The notes: a model not told the origin generated them from the sequence alone. Counted from the stretch's first letter, positions 11,158-23,030 are shown. The stretch is 64,000 bases of DNA from Charina bottae (GCA_023362775.1 JALMGJ010000008.1:41596001-41660000); one strand, 5' to 3'. Made by a program: numbers and translations.

Positions 11158-11581
11158 CTGAAAAGCCCCATAAAACGTCAGCAAGGATTGTTTCTGGACT
11201 TACATGGGAAATAGCAATTCACCTTATGCTTTTCTCACCCCCCACCCCAAGAACCAGGACAGCAAACCAAGCATTATCTTAAGCTCAGCTCCTGATGACT
11301 CCAGCCATGAAGGTTTCTTAGCAGCATTATGGAAGTCAATTGTCACGGCCTTCTTCAGGAATGCTTTTCAACAGTTTTTAAATTTCCAGTATCTCCCATC
11401 CAAATCCCAATCAACACTAATGCCATTCTTCACTTCAGCCCCATTGCAACTTTCCTTTGTGCTCACTTATTCCAGGCTTACCTAGCTTCCAAGATTCTGC
11501 TTGTTGGCATTAGAAGATCAGATAATTTGTTCCCCTGAGATATCCTCCATGACAGACCTAGTGCTGTCTTATGCTATACAT

Positions 11582-12040
11582 CAGGGGTCTCCAACTCCCG
11601 GGCCACGGACCGGAAGCAGTCACCCCTAACAGATAGCTGAGGGAAGTGGAAAAGTGTGCCCAGGCCTGTCATCACGGGCCTGTTAGGAACCGGGTCGCAC
11701 AGCAGGAGGTGAGCGGTGGGCGAGCGAGCAAAGCTTCATCTGTATTTACAGCCGCTCCCCATCGCTCGCATTACCGCCGGAGCTCCGCCTCCTGTCAGAT
11801 CAGCGGCGGCATTAGATTCTCATAGGAGCGCGAGCCCTACTGTAAACTGTGCATGCGAGGGATCTAGGTTGCACGCTCCTTATGAGAAGTCAGAATCCAA
11901 CACTTATTTTAGTCTGCGCGTGGCCCGCCCATTATTTTATTTACCACTTCTGATGGTTTCATCCCGAAACCACCACCACCAAATCAACAAATTCCTTCCA
12001 CGAAACCGGTCCCTGGTGCCAAAAAGGTTGGGGACCGCTG
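11582..12040. mobile_element. hAT-type non-autonomous element
   Basis: Begins CAGGGGTCTCCAACTC and ends GGTTGGGGACCGCTG, with exact 8-bp target duplication CTATACAT at 11574-11581 and 12041-12048. Internal GTTAGGAACCGGGTCGCAC and CTCCGCCTCCTGTCAGATC are like a hAT family I recall as widespread in amniote genomes, including mammals. No coding capacity. Confidence 0.85.
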
Positions 12041-12060
12041 CTATACATCATAGGTGCCAT

Positions 12061-12185
12061 CCTTCCCAACCTGGTGTCCTCCAGATGTATTAGGACTATA
12101 ACTTCAAGGATTTCCAGCTAGTATGGTGGGTGGGAATATTTGGAGTTGTCCTAACACACTCGGAGGGTGGCAGACTTGGGAAAGC
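12061..12185. mobile_element. Decayed palindromic MITE
   Basis: CCTGGTGTCCTCCAGATGTATTAGGAC on the left and GTCCTAACACACTCGGAGGGTGGCAG on the right are degraded inverted arms. Target duplication not clear. Confidence 0.45.
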
Positions 12186-12760
12186 TGATACAGACCATTT
12201 CTCCGCTTTATGTATATAAACAGAAGTAGAAAGCACATGATGGTTTCTGTCCATGAGACGATGGAGATCAAGGGCAATCTTGGTTCCTCCCCACAGAAGC
12301 ATCCTACCCTTGGCTCAAACGTGGACCCGAGATGGAGTAGCAGTCTGTTGCCTGAGGTAGGAGGGGAATCCACTGCTCTCCCAACCATGCTGCTACCTCC
12401 TGTTGTCTGCATTGCCACTCGACCTCAGAACAGCTACTTCATGATACATCACTTGGAGAATTCCCATATAAGCTTTAAGGTGACTTAGACAGCATCAACC
12501 TGCTCCACATCCTTTGCAGCTCCTCCAGGGGACAGGCCAGGAAAGCACCAGGTAAGGGCCTGGGCACACTTTTCCACTTGCCTCAGCTACCTGTCAGGGG
12601 TGGCTGCTTCATTTTGCATAAGGGCTGAGCTTACCTTTCCAATGAAAGATTAGTGGATTTCTTTAATGGCAACTGTCTGTTGTGATTTCTGGACTATGCC
12701 CTCTGAAACGATTGCACCAAATTGTACCTTGAGCCCCTGTGCAAAGACATCAAGACTTAC

Positions 12761-12901
12761 TTTGACAAGTTTCAGATTCCCTGTAAAATGCCGGTGGACA
12801 ATGCTCGACACAGGCACCTTGCTGGAGAAAATATCCCTCCATGCACTGCAAGCAATCAGTGCGGTTGGGACCGTTGCAAGCGTTGCAGCTCCAGTCGCAC
12901 T
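12761..12901 (-). CDS. FRAS1: FRAS1 exon E10: furin-like repeat
   Basis: 141 bp, 47 codons. Acceptor TTCTTATTCCAG (read from the minus strand) then AGTGCGACT; ends ACTTGTCAAA before GTAAGTC. Begins ECDWSCNACNGPNRTDC and ends YRESETCQ; eight cysteines; NRT is a possible N-glycosylation sequon. The DWSC start and LQCMEGY segment fit the FRAS1 repeat at this position. Confidence 0.94.
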
Positions 12902-15325
12902 CTGGAATAAGAAAATGAAAGAGAGCATTCCCAATAGAGCCCCCATTGGCTCCCTTTATGCCTCTCCATTTTAATACGTCACACCACTGCTGTCTGCAAA
13001 ACGCAATGAAGGGCAAAGGAAGAACAGCAGAACAGATGCAAGACGGGGAAGACATGCCGAAAGAGATGGTATTAAAATAACACAAATTCTTCCCTGGGGT
13101 TTAACATTTCCCAATTATGTTAACACAGGCACGGCTGCTTTTTTTCAATAGTCCAGATGAGGAGGCACGACAAACATCCTCCCTAGTGGCTACAGTTGCG
13201 ATCAGCCAACATGGACTGTACGGTGGAATCATAAATCTTTTCTCTTTCACTGACCAGGACCTCTGGGACTCCCCACAAGCCCTGCTAATTAAGCAGGCCA
13301 GATTGACAAGGAAGGTGACATTGCCTTGCAGTTCAAACACGTTTTCAGAAGAGAACGACGCAACGTTAATCATCGGAAGACCACAACAATCTTCATCTGC
13401 CCCTCCGCGCCGGGAGGGAAAGGACTCATCCTAAGAGAAGTGTGTAATAACTGTACAAGGTGCAGAAAGAAATCAAGCTGTTATTAGACCTACTTGGCAT
13501 TCACTTCAGACTAACCAATGCACCTGGGGGGCTCAGGATCCACAAAGCTTACATGACCGAGATGGTGACTGTTCATGAAGTAGCAGAGATGGGACAAGAG
13601 AGAAGCAAATACAAGTGGACGGGTGGTCAAAATGAAATTTGGGAAACTCGGATAAGGTTCTGTTCAAACAGAGATAGGCAATGTTCAATGATACTGAACT
13701 CCCATTCTGCAGAAACTGTCCTATTCACTGTAGCCAACGAGTCCATCAAAGTATTCAGTGTGACCGACAGATCAGCAAGATGGGCAAGCTCTGTTGGCTG
13801 CTTGTTGGTGGACCTTAACCACCCAGAATCACAAAACTGATCACGTTTTGTGGCAAATGACAAAAATTAAGGCCAATTTTCTAGATTTTTGTTACACAAT
13901 AAGGCTTTTTAAAAGTAAACACTCTCAAGCCCAACTCGAGTCTCTATGATGACTTATTTTAAAAGGCATCCAACTTCTGGAAAAAAAAATAAAGAAGGGA
14001 AATAAAAATTCCACCTCTACCCCACTCCAGAACTCCCTGGTCTCTACCTCGTTCCGCACAGCTCTCAGAGGCAGAAAACTAGTATAAATAAAGAAACAGA
14101 GAAATAAAAGATGGGTTCCCATCACAAAAAGGATTGCCTACAGAAATTGCTCTTTAATTTTCTTGGAGTCGAGGAGGTGGTCGTCTTTGGATGGCTACTC
14201 TTATGTTGCAGGCTAGGTCTGCTTTTTGGAAGCTAGTGGTAATAATTATCTCTCTGATAAGGAACTCTGATAAGCAGAAGTGTAGAGAAGTTCTTTGGAT
14301 CTCTCTGCCAAAGCCTCAGCATTTCACCTAAGGTAGCTTATCTCAGCCCCTGTGATAGCCATATGGAATGTCAATTCAACCCTATTATTTTAACATCTCG
14401 TTGAGTAAGTATTACCATAATTCATCAGGATAAAACTATCCAGTGCACTTTCTCTAGATGCAAAGGATGAGGATTTATTTGACGCCAAGGTAGAAGAAGG
14501 CTGTTGGATGGTGAAACAAGATAGGAATTTAGATGAGAGCAAAATTAAGGGGGTACTGGGATTTGTGCCCAGCTCAATTTTCAATCCTTTGGTCCTGCTT
14601 TCGGTCTTAGATAGTCTACAATGAATTCTCAATTCCATTTGTTTCAACGTATTCATTTCCCGAGCTAGCAACTGGATGAATAAAAAGGCCCTTATTAATC
14701 AGAGGCTCTGCTCCTTATTTTCATTGTGTTTAAATCTTGACCTTGATTGTTAAAAAGGAGTAAGATCAGTTGTCTCAGGGTAGCTAATTATGAGATAAGT
14801 CACAAAAGAAGATGGAAAGAATTTCCTGTTGATAATATATTTATAATGCAATTTTGTTAAGGTCAGAAAAGGGCAAGGCCACAATATTCTTCTGAAACTG
14901 GATTTTCTTTCTTGGAACGTGCCGCCAGAAGCAGGCGGGCTCTCTTTGTGTGTCCTCAAAGACCTCTCCTGAAGTACACTTGCAACATTTCCAGCAAATA
15001 TATAAAACCAGTTAAGTTTTAAGGGGGAGAGCAGGGAGACACGGGATTTACAAATTTAAACTCATTCATCATTCAACTAACCATTGAGCAGAGCAAACGA
15101 CAAATTCTGACCCTTGGTCAGAATTTACCCATAACAGCAAGCGTGTGTGGGTGTGAGTGTGCATGCATATGGGTGTGCATGTGTGTCTGTAGAGTGGGAG
15201 ATGGAGCTGAAGAGGAAACGCCGCAATATGGCAGGAGAGAGAGAGGTAGTTTCACGCAGACCATTAAAACTTGGCTGATCATTGTTACTAAGACTCAACA
15301 TGAGCATTTCTGGGGTTCCTTTCAC
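12902..15325 (-). other. FRAS1 intron E9-E10, no recognised repeats
   Basis: 2424 bp without any mobile element, RNA gene or exon that I can support. This is the longest apparently repeat-free stretch in the window. Only short poly-A/T runs and a GT-rich patch at about 15143-15190 stand out. Confidence 0.6.
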
Positions 15326-15472
15326 CTTTGCACGTCCTGGTCGACAAATCAAGGAAATACTGTGGTGCACATTTATCATACTGGCACTCTCCAAACAGTA
15401 AGACTTTGGATGGGTCTTTGCAGGAAGTACAGTGGGTTCCTGAATCACAACTTAGACATGGGTCGCTGCAAG
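15326..15472 (-). CDS. FRAS1: FRAS1 exon E9: furin-like repeat
   Basis: 147 bp, 49 codons. Acceptor CTTTCTCTCCAG then CTTGCAGCG; ends ACGTGCAAAG before GTGAAAG. Begins PCSDPCLSCDSGTHC and ends YFLDLSTRTCK; eight cysteines, with the shortened spacing between cysteines 3 and 4 typical of this member. No ATG-started ORF shows it, because the exon has no start codon; it is defined by splice sites, phase and cysteine pattern. Confidence 0.93.
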
Positions 15473-15585
15473 CTGGAGAGAAAGATAAAATATCAAGACC
15501 GATCAGATTTCACATTAGGAACTGAAGTAAGAATTACGAGCGCCAAATCTCCATTTCAAAGAATCCTTCAGACCTCTCTCTATGG

Positions 15586-15819
15586 CAGGGGTGGGGAACG
15601 TCCGGCCCGCGGGCCATATAAGGCCCGCGAAATCATTTGGTCTGGCCCTAGGAGCTCCCGCCTCCAAACCCTGCCCCCTTCTGCGCGATTGGCTCCCACC
15701 CGGAAACCCCGCCCCCTTCTGTGCGATTGGCTCCCGCCCACAAACCCCACCCCCCGGTCCGCGAATGATGTTATAAATATCCAAATGGCCCTTGGCAGAA
15801 AAAAGGTTCCCCACCCCTG
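15586..15819. mobile_element. hAT-A-related non-autonomous element
   Basis: Inverted ends CAGGGGTGGGGAACGT and AGGTTCCCCACCCCTG; exact 8-bp target duplication CTCTATGG at 15578-15585 and 15820-15827. Carries about two CCAAT/GC-box units shared with the copies at 2174 and 10496. Confidence 0.88.
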
Positions 15820-16245
15820 CTCTATGGGGACAAGCTGCAAAATGGGGACAATAAAAAACCCAAATAACTGAGCTACATCATATATAAAACACTTGGGATA
15901 AGTCAAAGAGTTATATAAATTAGAGGTGCATCATTTATATAAAGCCAATTCTGCATTTCATCATTGACCAGCATATCAGCCATAGCCTAGTGGACGGTCC
16001 TGGGCCAAAAATTAAAATTGATTTTAATTTACTTAATTAAAACAGTTAACTTGATTACCTCCCTATATATTAATACATTTCTTCTTTTGGTACATTAAAA
16101 ATTAAATGCACTGGCCATGGCTGAAAAGCTTCCAGGGGCCATTAGGGATGCAGTATAAAATCCAGATCTATTTTGAATGAGGATGCAGGAAGGTGTAATC
16201 CAACCTGTCACGTTAGGGAAGACATCCATTTGTTAGGATGCTTTA

Positions 16246-17177
16246 CAGGTAGCCCTCGAGTTACGACCATTCGTTCAGCGACCATCCAAAGTTTCAGCGG
16301 TGCTGAACGAATGGTACTTACGCCCGGTCCCCGAAATTACAGCCATCGCAGCGCCCTTGCGGTCACGTGATCAAAATCTGGGCGCTTGGCAGCCCTCCCA
16401 CACTTACAACCGCAGGGGTGCTTCAACTCCCCCCACCCCCATGTCCCCCCCCATCTCTGCCCTTTTGGCCCCCTGCTGCCCCGCCGCCCCAGCTGAGCTT
16501 CACTGCCTTCTGGCTCTCGCTGCTGGCCAGGCTCGCCCGGCCTGGCCCTTCGCGCAGCAGCTGCTAGCTGCACGAGGCCTTCTCCCCGAGGCCATGCACG
16601 GCGGTTTCCTCGCGAGACCTGGGGAAGGCGGCCTCACACGGCCAGCAGCTGCCGCGCAAAGGGCCAGGCCGGGCGAGCCTGGTGAGCTGGGATGGCAGAG
16701 GCCGCGGAGTGCACCGCGTGGCTGGGCTGGGCTGGGCTGGCTCCAGCTTTGCGCTGCTGCGCTGGGGCAGCTGTGGCTTCACACTGCACTCAGGGGCTCC
16801 TTGCAGCCCCAGAGCCGTGGCGCGTAAAGAAGCCCCTGAGCCGCAGTTGAGCAAGCAGCCCCAGAGCAGCCCTGCAAGGCAGGGTGCAGGGCAGCCAAAA
16901 GGGCAGAGATGGGGGGAGGAGATAGGCGGGTGGGGGGAGTTGGAGGCAGTCCCTTACCTTACTGAGGCTCAGGGCTGGGAGGGACCAAGCCCGGAATGGC
17001 ATGGATTGGAGTGGGTCCTCGGCTAACGGCCGGTGGGATTCCGTTAACGACAGCCACGGGGAGTGCTGGGATTGCCATCGCTAAGCGATGTGGTCACATG
17101 ACGTCATGTTTTACGAATGCATCACTTAGCGACGGAAATTCCAGTCCCAATTGCTATCGTAACTCGAGGACTACCTG
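16246..17177. mobile_element. Tigger-like (mariner superfamily) element with GC-rich foldback insert
   Basis: Ends CAGGTAGCCCTCGAGTTACG and CGAGGACTACCTG are inverted repeats flanked by TA. At 932 bp it is more than twice its relatives (18470, 20304, 26039, 54685). The extra DNA at about 16430-16930 is GC-rich and self-complementary: CCATCTCTGCCCTTTTGGC at about 16451 pairs with GCCAAAAGGGCAGAGATGG at about 16896, and a second pair surrounds 16518-16562 and 16636-16683. No transposase frame is recognisable. Confidence 0.75.
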
Positions 17178-17258
17178 TAATTTGGATTCGCGCAATGACC
17201 TTAAATGGTCCTTTCCAACGGTACAGTTCTAATTCTCTAATATCAAAATCGTAACATG

Positions 17259-17640
17259 CTAGAAAGCATTGCTAATAGCTCTTCTCAGCCGAAGTCTGTT
17301 TCTCCCCATCCAGACCTGAACACCCTCCAGACACTGGGTCAGTACCTCAACAGCTTTCCTTGAGCAGCCCAGGGTAGAGATGTAAAGCTGGGTGTCATCA
17401 GCATACTGATGATACCGCACTCCAAACCACCAGATGACATCACCCAGCAGTTTTGTGTGGGTGTTAAATAGGAGGGGGGAAAGCACCAAACTCTGGGGCA
17501 CCACACAAGTGAGGGGTCGTGGGTGCGATCTCCCCCCTCCAATCAACTCCGACTGGAACAGACTCCTGAGGAAGGAGGTGAACCACTGGAGCAATTATGA
17601 GAAAAGATTTCTTCCGCACGCTAGCTTTGCATCTACAAGG
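17259..17640 (-). mobile_element. L2-type LINE reverse-transcriptase fragment
   Basis: The minus strand reads VPQSLVLSPLLFN, then FGVRYHQYADDTQLYIS (the YADD active site) and a block ending VWMGRNRLRL, which is L2/CR1-type RT. Short and with one frame disturbance; a dead copy. Confidence 0.8.
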
Positions 17641-18469
17641 GAAAGCTGACAAAGGGCCTCACTTAAACATAAGCACAAGGTAGATTTGAAGCCATGGAGT
17701 TCCAAGAAATCCATAGCAGATGGAGCCCTGCAACACTTCAACAGATTAATTAACAGGATAGATCAAACAAGAGTGAAGATGTGAACTCTTTGAGTTAGTG
17801 CAGCTTCAGAGGGTTCATAGTCAAAAACTAAGCCTTCTTCTCCACTTTCGTCCTTTTAAGTTTAAGGACACACAACTCTACGCTGCCTGCCCACTTCTCT
17901 CAACTCAATCCATCGTATAATATCTCCTGTATCTAATTTTCTATGCTAGGGCATCTCATTCACTTTATCAATTCCAGAGAGTGTCACAAGGCTTAATTAA
18001 TTAACAACTGTAACATTAAGAAGATATGTGGATTAACAGAGCAAAGAAATGGCTAATAATGAGATGTATTATCATTTACAAACTTCATATATACCAGTGA
18101 CACATTATTCAAAACCACAGCATAAAAGCAATATAAAATTTACAGTGCAAGCTACTTAGATTTGTCTGTAGTGCACTTTTACTAGCATCACTTGATATAA
18201 ATGTTTGGGATTAAATGCAAGCCTGTTTTTCTGAAATCTCTTAACATTGTATCTTTCTCAGCCTACCATACAATGAACTACACTAAACATCTTGGATTAG
18301 GGCTCACATCTTAATTTTAGTTGGATTTTTCTCCTCTCTCTTCTCTGGGAGTCAAGGTAATGACAATTTAACACGTGCCAACCATGGAAGTGAGAAGTCG
18401 TAATGCAGTTTGCTTGGTTTGACTTAGCACATTGTAAGCACTCAGCCACTGTAGCTTCTGAACCAGATA

Positions 18470-18864
18470 CAGGGAGTCCTTGACTTGGACCAGAACTTCC
18501 ACTGCTAAGCAAGGCGGTTGTTAAGTGAGTCATGCCCTATGTTCTGACCTTTTTTCCTGCGGTCATTAAGCAAATCACTACGGTCATTAAGTGAATCATG
18601 TGGTTGTTAAGTGAATCTGGCTTCCCCCATTGACTTTGCTTGTCAGAAGCCGGCTGGGAAGGTTACAAATGGCGATCACATGACCCCGGGACATTGCAAC
18701 CGTTGTAAATACATGCTGATTGTCAAGTGCCTGAATTTTGGTCATGTGACCACAGGGACGCTGCAACAGTCATAAGTGCGAGGAACAGTCATAAGTCACT
18801 TTTTTCAGCGCTGTTGTAACTTCGAAGTGTCGCTACAGAAAGGTCGTAAGTCGAGGACAACCTG
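18470..18864. mobile_element. Tigger-like non-autonomous element
   Basis: CAGGGAGTCCTTGACTTGG at the left and TCGAGGACAACCTG at the right, flanked by TA. The interior has the family's repeated GTTAAGTGAATC and ATCACATGACC motifs. Confidence 0.8.
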
Positions 18865-19376
18865 TACTTATAGCTTAGAGAACCCCACCAATTATGGCGT
18901 ATCTAGCAAGCCATGCGTTTAGTAGGATGCATGAACCCAACAGCACACAGACATGCAGCAAATGACCCCATAATTTAGTGTGATTTAGCATGACGTGCAC
19001 AGGTAAGAATATGCCACAACAAGCATATATTTATCAGATGCTCTGGAAATCCTTTTTAGCTAAACATAAAGGACAAAAATCCTACAAACAAGTGCAACTT
19101 TATATTTGAATAAGAGCAGCAGGTACTTTAACAGCCAGGTTTCAGAGGCTACAGACAACTTCAGTTGAATTACAAGACAGAAATTTTGCTGGGCTGCAAA
19201 ACTCTGGGTGGCCATGAGATGGCAGCAAACAGGTAGGGAAAACTAACTCCTTGCTGGCATTTAATGGTCATCTGTATTTTTGGCAGCACTGATGTACTAT
19301 AGCAAACCATGCAGTTTTCTCAGCAGCAGTAGAAAGTTGGTTTTCTGATACCTTTTTTCAAGATGTTGCTTGACTT

Positions 19377-19453
19377 CCCAGTCTAGCTCATAGCATTTCT
19401 AGATGGTCTCCCATCCAAGTACTAACCAGCCCTAACCCTACTTAGCTCCCAAT
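19377..19453 (-). repeat. 5S rRNA-derived fragment (pseudogene or SINE3-like)
   Basis: The minus strand carries GAGCTAAGTAGGGTTAGGGC then TGGTTAGTACTTGGATGGGA followed by GACC, closely matching the 3' half of vertebrate 5S rRNA including the internal promoter region (box C). The 5' half is missing and the end is degraded, so this is a 5S pseudogene or a piece of a 5S-derived SINE. Confidence 0.75.
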
Positions 19454-19495
19454 CCCAAACAACATCAGCCACACACAGACTGCTACCTGCTAAGA

Positions 19496-19813
19496 CAGGG
19501 CTTTCCAAAGTTTTCCCGCGGTGACACACCAACCGCCGTTGGTGTGTCGCCGCAGGAAAACCCGGAAGCGCTGCCGTTGCAGCAGCGCACAAAAACCCGG
19601 AAGCGCTGCAGCCGCTTTCGGTTTTTGCGTGCTGCCGCAACGGTTGTTTTTGCGCGCCGCCGTTGCTGCGGCGCTTTTGGATTTTCGCGCGCCACCGTTG
19701 GTGTGTTGCTGCGGGAAAACCCAGAAGCACTGATGGCACGGTTTTGACGCGACACATCTGGGCCCCGCAGGCGACACACTTTTGTGTCGCGACACACAGT
19801 TTGGAAAGCTCTG
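19496..19813. mobile_element. hAT-B non-autonomous element
   Basis: Inverted ends CAGGGCTTTCCAAAG and GTTTGGAAAGCTCTG; exact 8-bp target duplication TGCTAAGA at 19488-19495 and 19814-19821. The core is CpG-rich with many CCGGAAGCGCTG-like blocks, also seen at 8292-8519. Confidence 0.88.
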
Positions 19814-19928
19814 TGCTAAGACTTTTGAAGGCATTCAGCACCTATAACCATTTTCCTTCTCCCTATCCCCACCCGACTTCTCTAACACATTGTCCCAAAT
19901 AAAACTGAGAAACTGAGGCACCACATAC

Positions 19929-20075
19929 GTTTGCAGTGAAGGTTCTCATCCTGATAGAACCCAAGGAAACAGGCTGAGAGGCATGAGCCAGTGTGAGAAA
20001 GGACGAGACTGGAGTCACAGGAAGTGCAGGAGAAAGGGCCCTCTCCTCTACAGGTTTTACAGGAAGGGTGACATT
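19929..20075 (-). CDS. FRAS1: FRAS1 exon E8: furin-like repeat
   Basis: 147 bp, 49 codons. Acceptor CTTCCCTTCCAG then AATGTCACC; ends CACTGCAAAC before GTATGTG. With the A carried over from E7 it begins KCHPSCKTCRGEGPFSC and ends YQDENLHCK; eight cysteines. The LVLSHTGSC segment is another FRAS1-like signature. Confidence 0.94.
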
Positions 20076-22289
20076 CTGGAAGGGAAGAAGTGGAAGAAGG
20101 CATTTAGAATGCAGCCTCTCATGCTCCATGCATATGTAACAGGAAGTGTGTTGGACTTGGTCTGGGTTCAAATCTCCACTCAGCCATGAAATAGTGGGAC
20201 CTTCTTCTCTAAACCTAACTACCCTCACAGAATTCTTGCAAAAATAATATGAGTACATCCCTGTGTGGAATCATCCCACTCTCTTGGAAGGTAGAACAAA
20301 ATACAGGTAGTCCTCACTTAATGACCACAATTGGGACCAGAATTTCAGGCGCTAAGCGATGCAGCCGTTAAGCAAATCCTACCTGATTTTACCACCATTT
20401 TTGCAGTGGTCGTTAAGTGAATCACATGGTTCCCCATTGATTTTGCTTGCCGGAAGCCAGCTGGGAAGGCCAAAAATGGCAATCACATGACCGCAGGGCA
20501 CTGCGATAGTCATAAATGCAAACTGGTTGCCAAGCTCCCAAATCGCGATCACATGACTGTGGGGGACGCTGCAATGGTCATAAATGGAAGGGCCAGTTGT
20601 AGGTTGGGTTTTAGTGTCGTCGCAAGTCCGAATCATCACTAAACAAATGGTTGTTAAGTGAGGACTACCTGTATGTACCAACAGTAATAATTATTTTTAT
20701 TACAGAATGGACAGCCACTCTGCCTGGCTCTACCTCTATTCAATTTAACATTAGCTTGGGTTAACTAGATAATTTAATTACAGTTTCACCCAAAACATTA
20801 TGAATGAATGTTTCTGCCCAATCAGTGATTAGACCCAGATTGTCTCAATTCACTCTAGCATCTACAGTATGAAAAGATATTGCAGCTATCAGGTTCTCAA
20901 TTATCTTTCTTTAAATCACTTCCAATTTCCCCACTTGTTTGCTTTATTTTGCTTGGATCCTGCCTGAATTAAAGCATATACTTAAATCATTCCAGCATTC
21001 ATTTATACATGGAAGGAGTGACTTCTTCAGCCCAGATTTTCCCAACTTCACTCCCTTTAGCTGTCTTGTGCCTACAGGTTCCAGAATTCCCAGTCAACAC
21101 AGCCAGAGAACAGATATTCTGCGACCTGCTGCCCCAATGCATTTGGATGCCTCCAGGGCTCAGTTTCTGGCTGGAACTGTTCACCCACATTTGGTGAACT
21201 TAAGTGAACAGGTTAGCAGGAATGCAGAGAATGTAAACTGTCAGTGGATATGCTGAGGACTAGAGATAAGAGGAATTCTTGGAAGAGGAAAGTCACCTCT
21301 TCAAAGAAGGCAGTGCTGCAAGGGAATGTAAAGGTTTTGAGTTCTGACTGGGTATGAATTCCCAACTACCATTCCTGCTCATTTACTAATTGTCAACTCT
21401 CTTATATGGCTGCTATTCCTGGAATATAATAAAGACAGTATATCCAGCCAAATTTGTCCTTGAATTATCAGGAGTGTGAGTGCCAAGAAGGGTAAAGCTG
21501 TTCCAAACTCTTCATTTTTCAGTGCATATTTGCTCATTCCTCACAAGAATTTGCTCATCTTTTTGTGATACAGAAAAATAATATTCTTAAAATTATTTTT
21601 AAAAAAACATGTAGTATTTAACGCTTAATCGGACTTTCTACCTTACTGTGAATCCTACTTTACTGGAACCAATAATGGAAATCTCCCCCCCCCCAACCTC
21701 AGTGATTGAGAAGCTGATGCAATAAACCAATGGGACATCACAAATGACTGATGAACTGTTATTATTAAACACCTGGCCCATCCAGATGCTAATGAACTCT
21801 CATCACCCCCCCTCCCAGCCAGCAATATCAATTGATATTAATATCAACTATGGCAGTTGCTATCCAATACACTGGAAGAACATCAGGTGGTGGAGGATGA
21901 ATCAGAGAGTAATTACACACGGAATTGACAGGGAGAAGAAAATCATCAGAGACAGCTTTGAAAGAGCATTTACATCAACAACTATTCATCATGATGATTA
22001 TATATGCTCTCCAGAGGGTGAATGGTTCTGGATATCAGTCACTTGGGAACTGGAGGACAATCTTGTCTTTCTATCTAGCTTCTGAAAATCTCTTGGGATT
22101 CTACAGACTTAGCTAGGCTTTGGTCTGACCCACCACAGCAGCAGTTTAATGTCCTTATGAATAATCTCATCATTAAGGCTTCGGAAAGCAGATGCACACA
22201 TTGAAAAAAATTATTTATCTGGTGTGAAATTAACTGGCATGTCAAATCTGTTGATTGCTAGTGCCCCCGTTTTCTCAGGCATTACTCAC
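20076..22289 (-). other. FRAS1 intron E7-E8
   Basis: 2214 bp. Holds the Tigger-like element 20304-20671. A weak tRNA-SINE/MIR-like patch may lie at 20127-20270 (GGGTTCAAATCTC resembles a B box), but it is too degraded to claim. 20674-22289 shows nothing recognisable. Confidence 0.6.
20304..20671. mobile_element. Tigger-like non-autonomous element
   Basis: CAGGTAGTCCTCACTTAA to TTAAGTGAGGACTACCTG, perfect inverted ends flanked by TA on both sides. Confidence 0.85.
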
Positions 22290-22442
22290 TCTGACATGCT
22301 CCTTCGCGCTGGTAAAATCCCACAGGGCAGCCTGGCACGCAGTGGTCTTTCAGAAGCAGGTGATGGGTATCATGGCACCTTAGGCAGATGCTTCCTCTGT
22401 CTTGGAGATCTGCCACACACAACTCACAGAGGGGATGACAAT
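22290..22442 (-). CDS. FRAS1: FRAS1 exon E7: furin-like repeat
   Basis: 153 bp, 51 codons. Acceptor CTCTGTGTGCAG then ATTGTCATC; ends GCATGTCAGA before GTGAGTA. Begins DCHPLCELCVADLQDRGSIC, ends YQREGACQ; eight cysteines, with three to four extra residues before the fourth cysteine. The GSICLRC and LLLKDHCVPGCP stretches resemble the corresponding mammalian FRAS1 repeat. Separated from E6 by a 15.8 kb intron, the largest in the window. Confidence 0.94.
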
Positions 22443-22619
22443 CTGCACACAGAGGACAGAAAGCTTGGCACAGTTGGATCCGATAACAAGTCCACTTCGG
22501 AATGGTCAATACGGAACCATCAAGGTAAGACTGTAACTTTTAAAAATGAGAGGCCAGTGGAAAAATTAGCCTGTTTGTGCAAGATTAGTCAATTAAGCCA
22601 ATCTGATGCATTGATTGAT

Positions 22620-22725
22620 TGATTGATTATGTACCATCAAAGTAGTGTCAACTCTTAGCGACCACAGAGATAGATTTCCTTCATGACAATCTGTCCCTAT
22701 CCTGGTCCTTCAAGTCTTATAATTA
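22620..22725 (-). mobile_element. RTE-type LINE 3' tail fragment
   Basis: GATTATGTACCATCAAAGTAGTGTC and CTCTTAGCGACCAC, with the CCTGGTCCTTCAAGTCTT segment; the same tail is seen at 51575-51880. The minus strand is sense. Confidence 0.6.
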
Positions 22726-22912
22726 TCTGATGCATTACTTGACTAATTAATTGATTAATAAACTAACTAATAATGCAAAAATAGACTATTCATCACTGGG
22801 CTACTAGACTAACCCAGAAGCATTGGATTACAGCGCTGGTTCTTCCATTCTGTTTACACACACACATCCATCCATTTGATACATATTGTAGCAGTGGATT
22901 ACTGGACAGATG

Positions 22913-22990
22913 TGGTGTGGGACTTCATTTCTCTCAGGTCCTTTCCAACCCTTCCATTCTATGATTCTATTCCATTCTGTGATTCTATTG
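22913..22990 (+). mobile_element. CR1 LINE 3' terminus
   Basis: GGTCCTTTCCAACCCTTCC followed by the octamer-type repeats ATTCTATGATTCTATT, typical of CR1 3' ends. Confidence 0.7.
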
Positions 22991-23030
22991 TCTATCCATG
23001 TCAATCTATTTGCTGATATTAGCAGTGCAA

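Larger units (their letters stand above)
11158..12760 (-). other. FRAS1 intron E10-E11
   Basis: 1603 bp. Contains the hAT copy 11582-12040 and a decayed palindromic MITE around 12061-12185. The remainder (11158-11573, 12190-12760) shows nothing I recognise. Confidence 0.7.
15473..19928 (-). other. FRAS1 intron E8-E9
   Basis: 4456 bp containing hAT-A 15586-15819, Tigger-like 16246-17177 and 18470-18864, an L2 reverse-transcriptase remnant 17259-17640, a 5S-like fragment 19377-19453 and hAT-B 19496-19813. The stretches 15828-16243, 17650-18467 and 18867-19370 show nothing recognisable. Confidence 0.65.

Noticed and set aside
20127..20270. MIR-like SINE
   Set aside because: A B-box-like word and a loose overall resemblance only; not enough to list.
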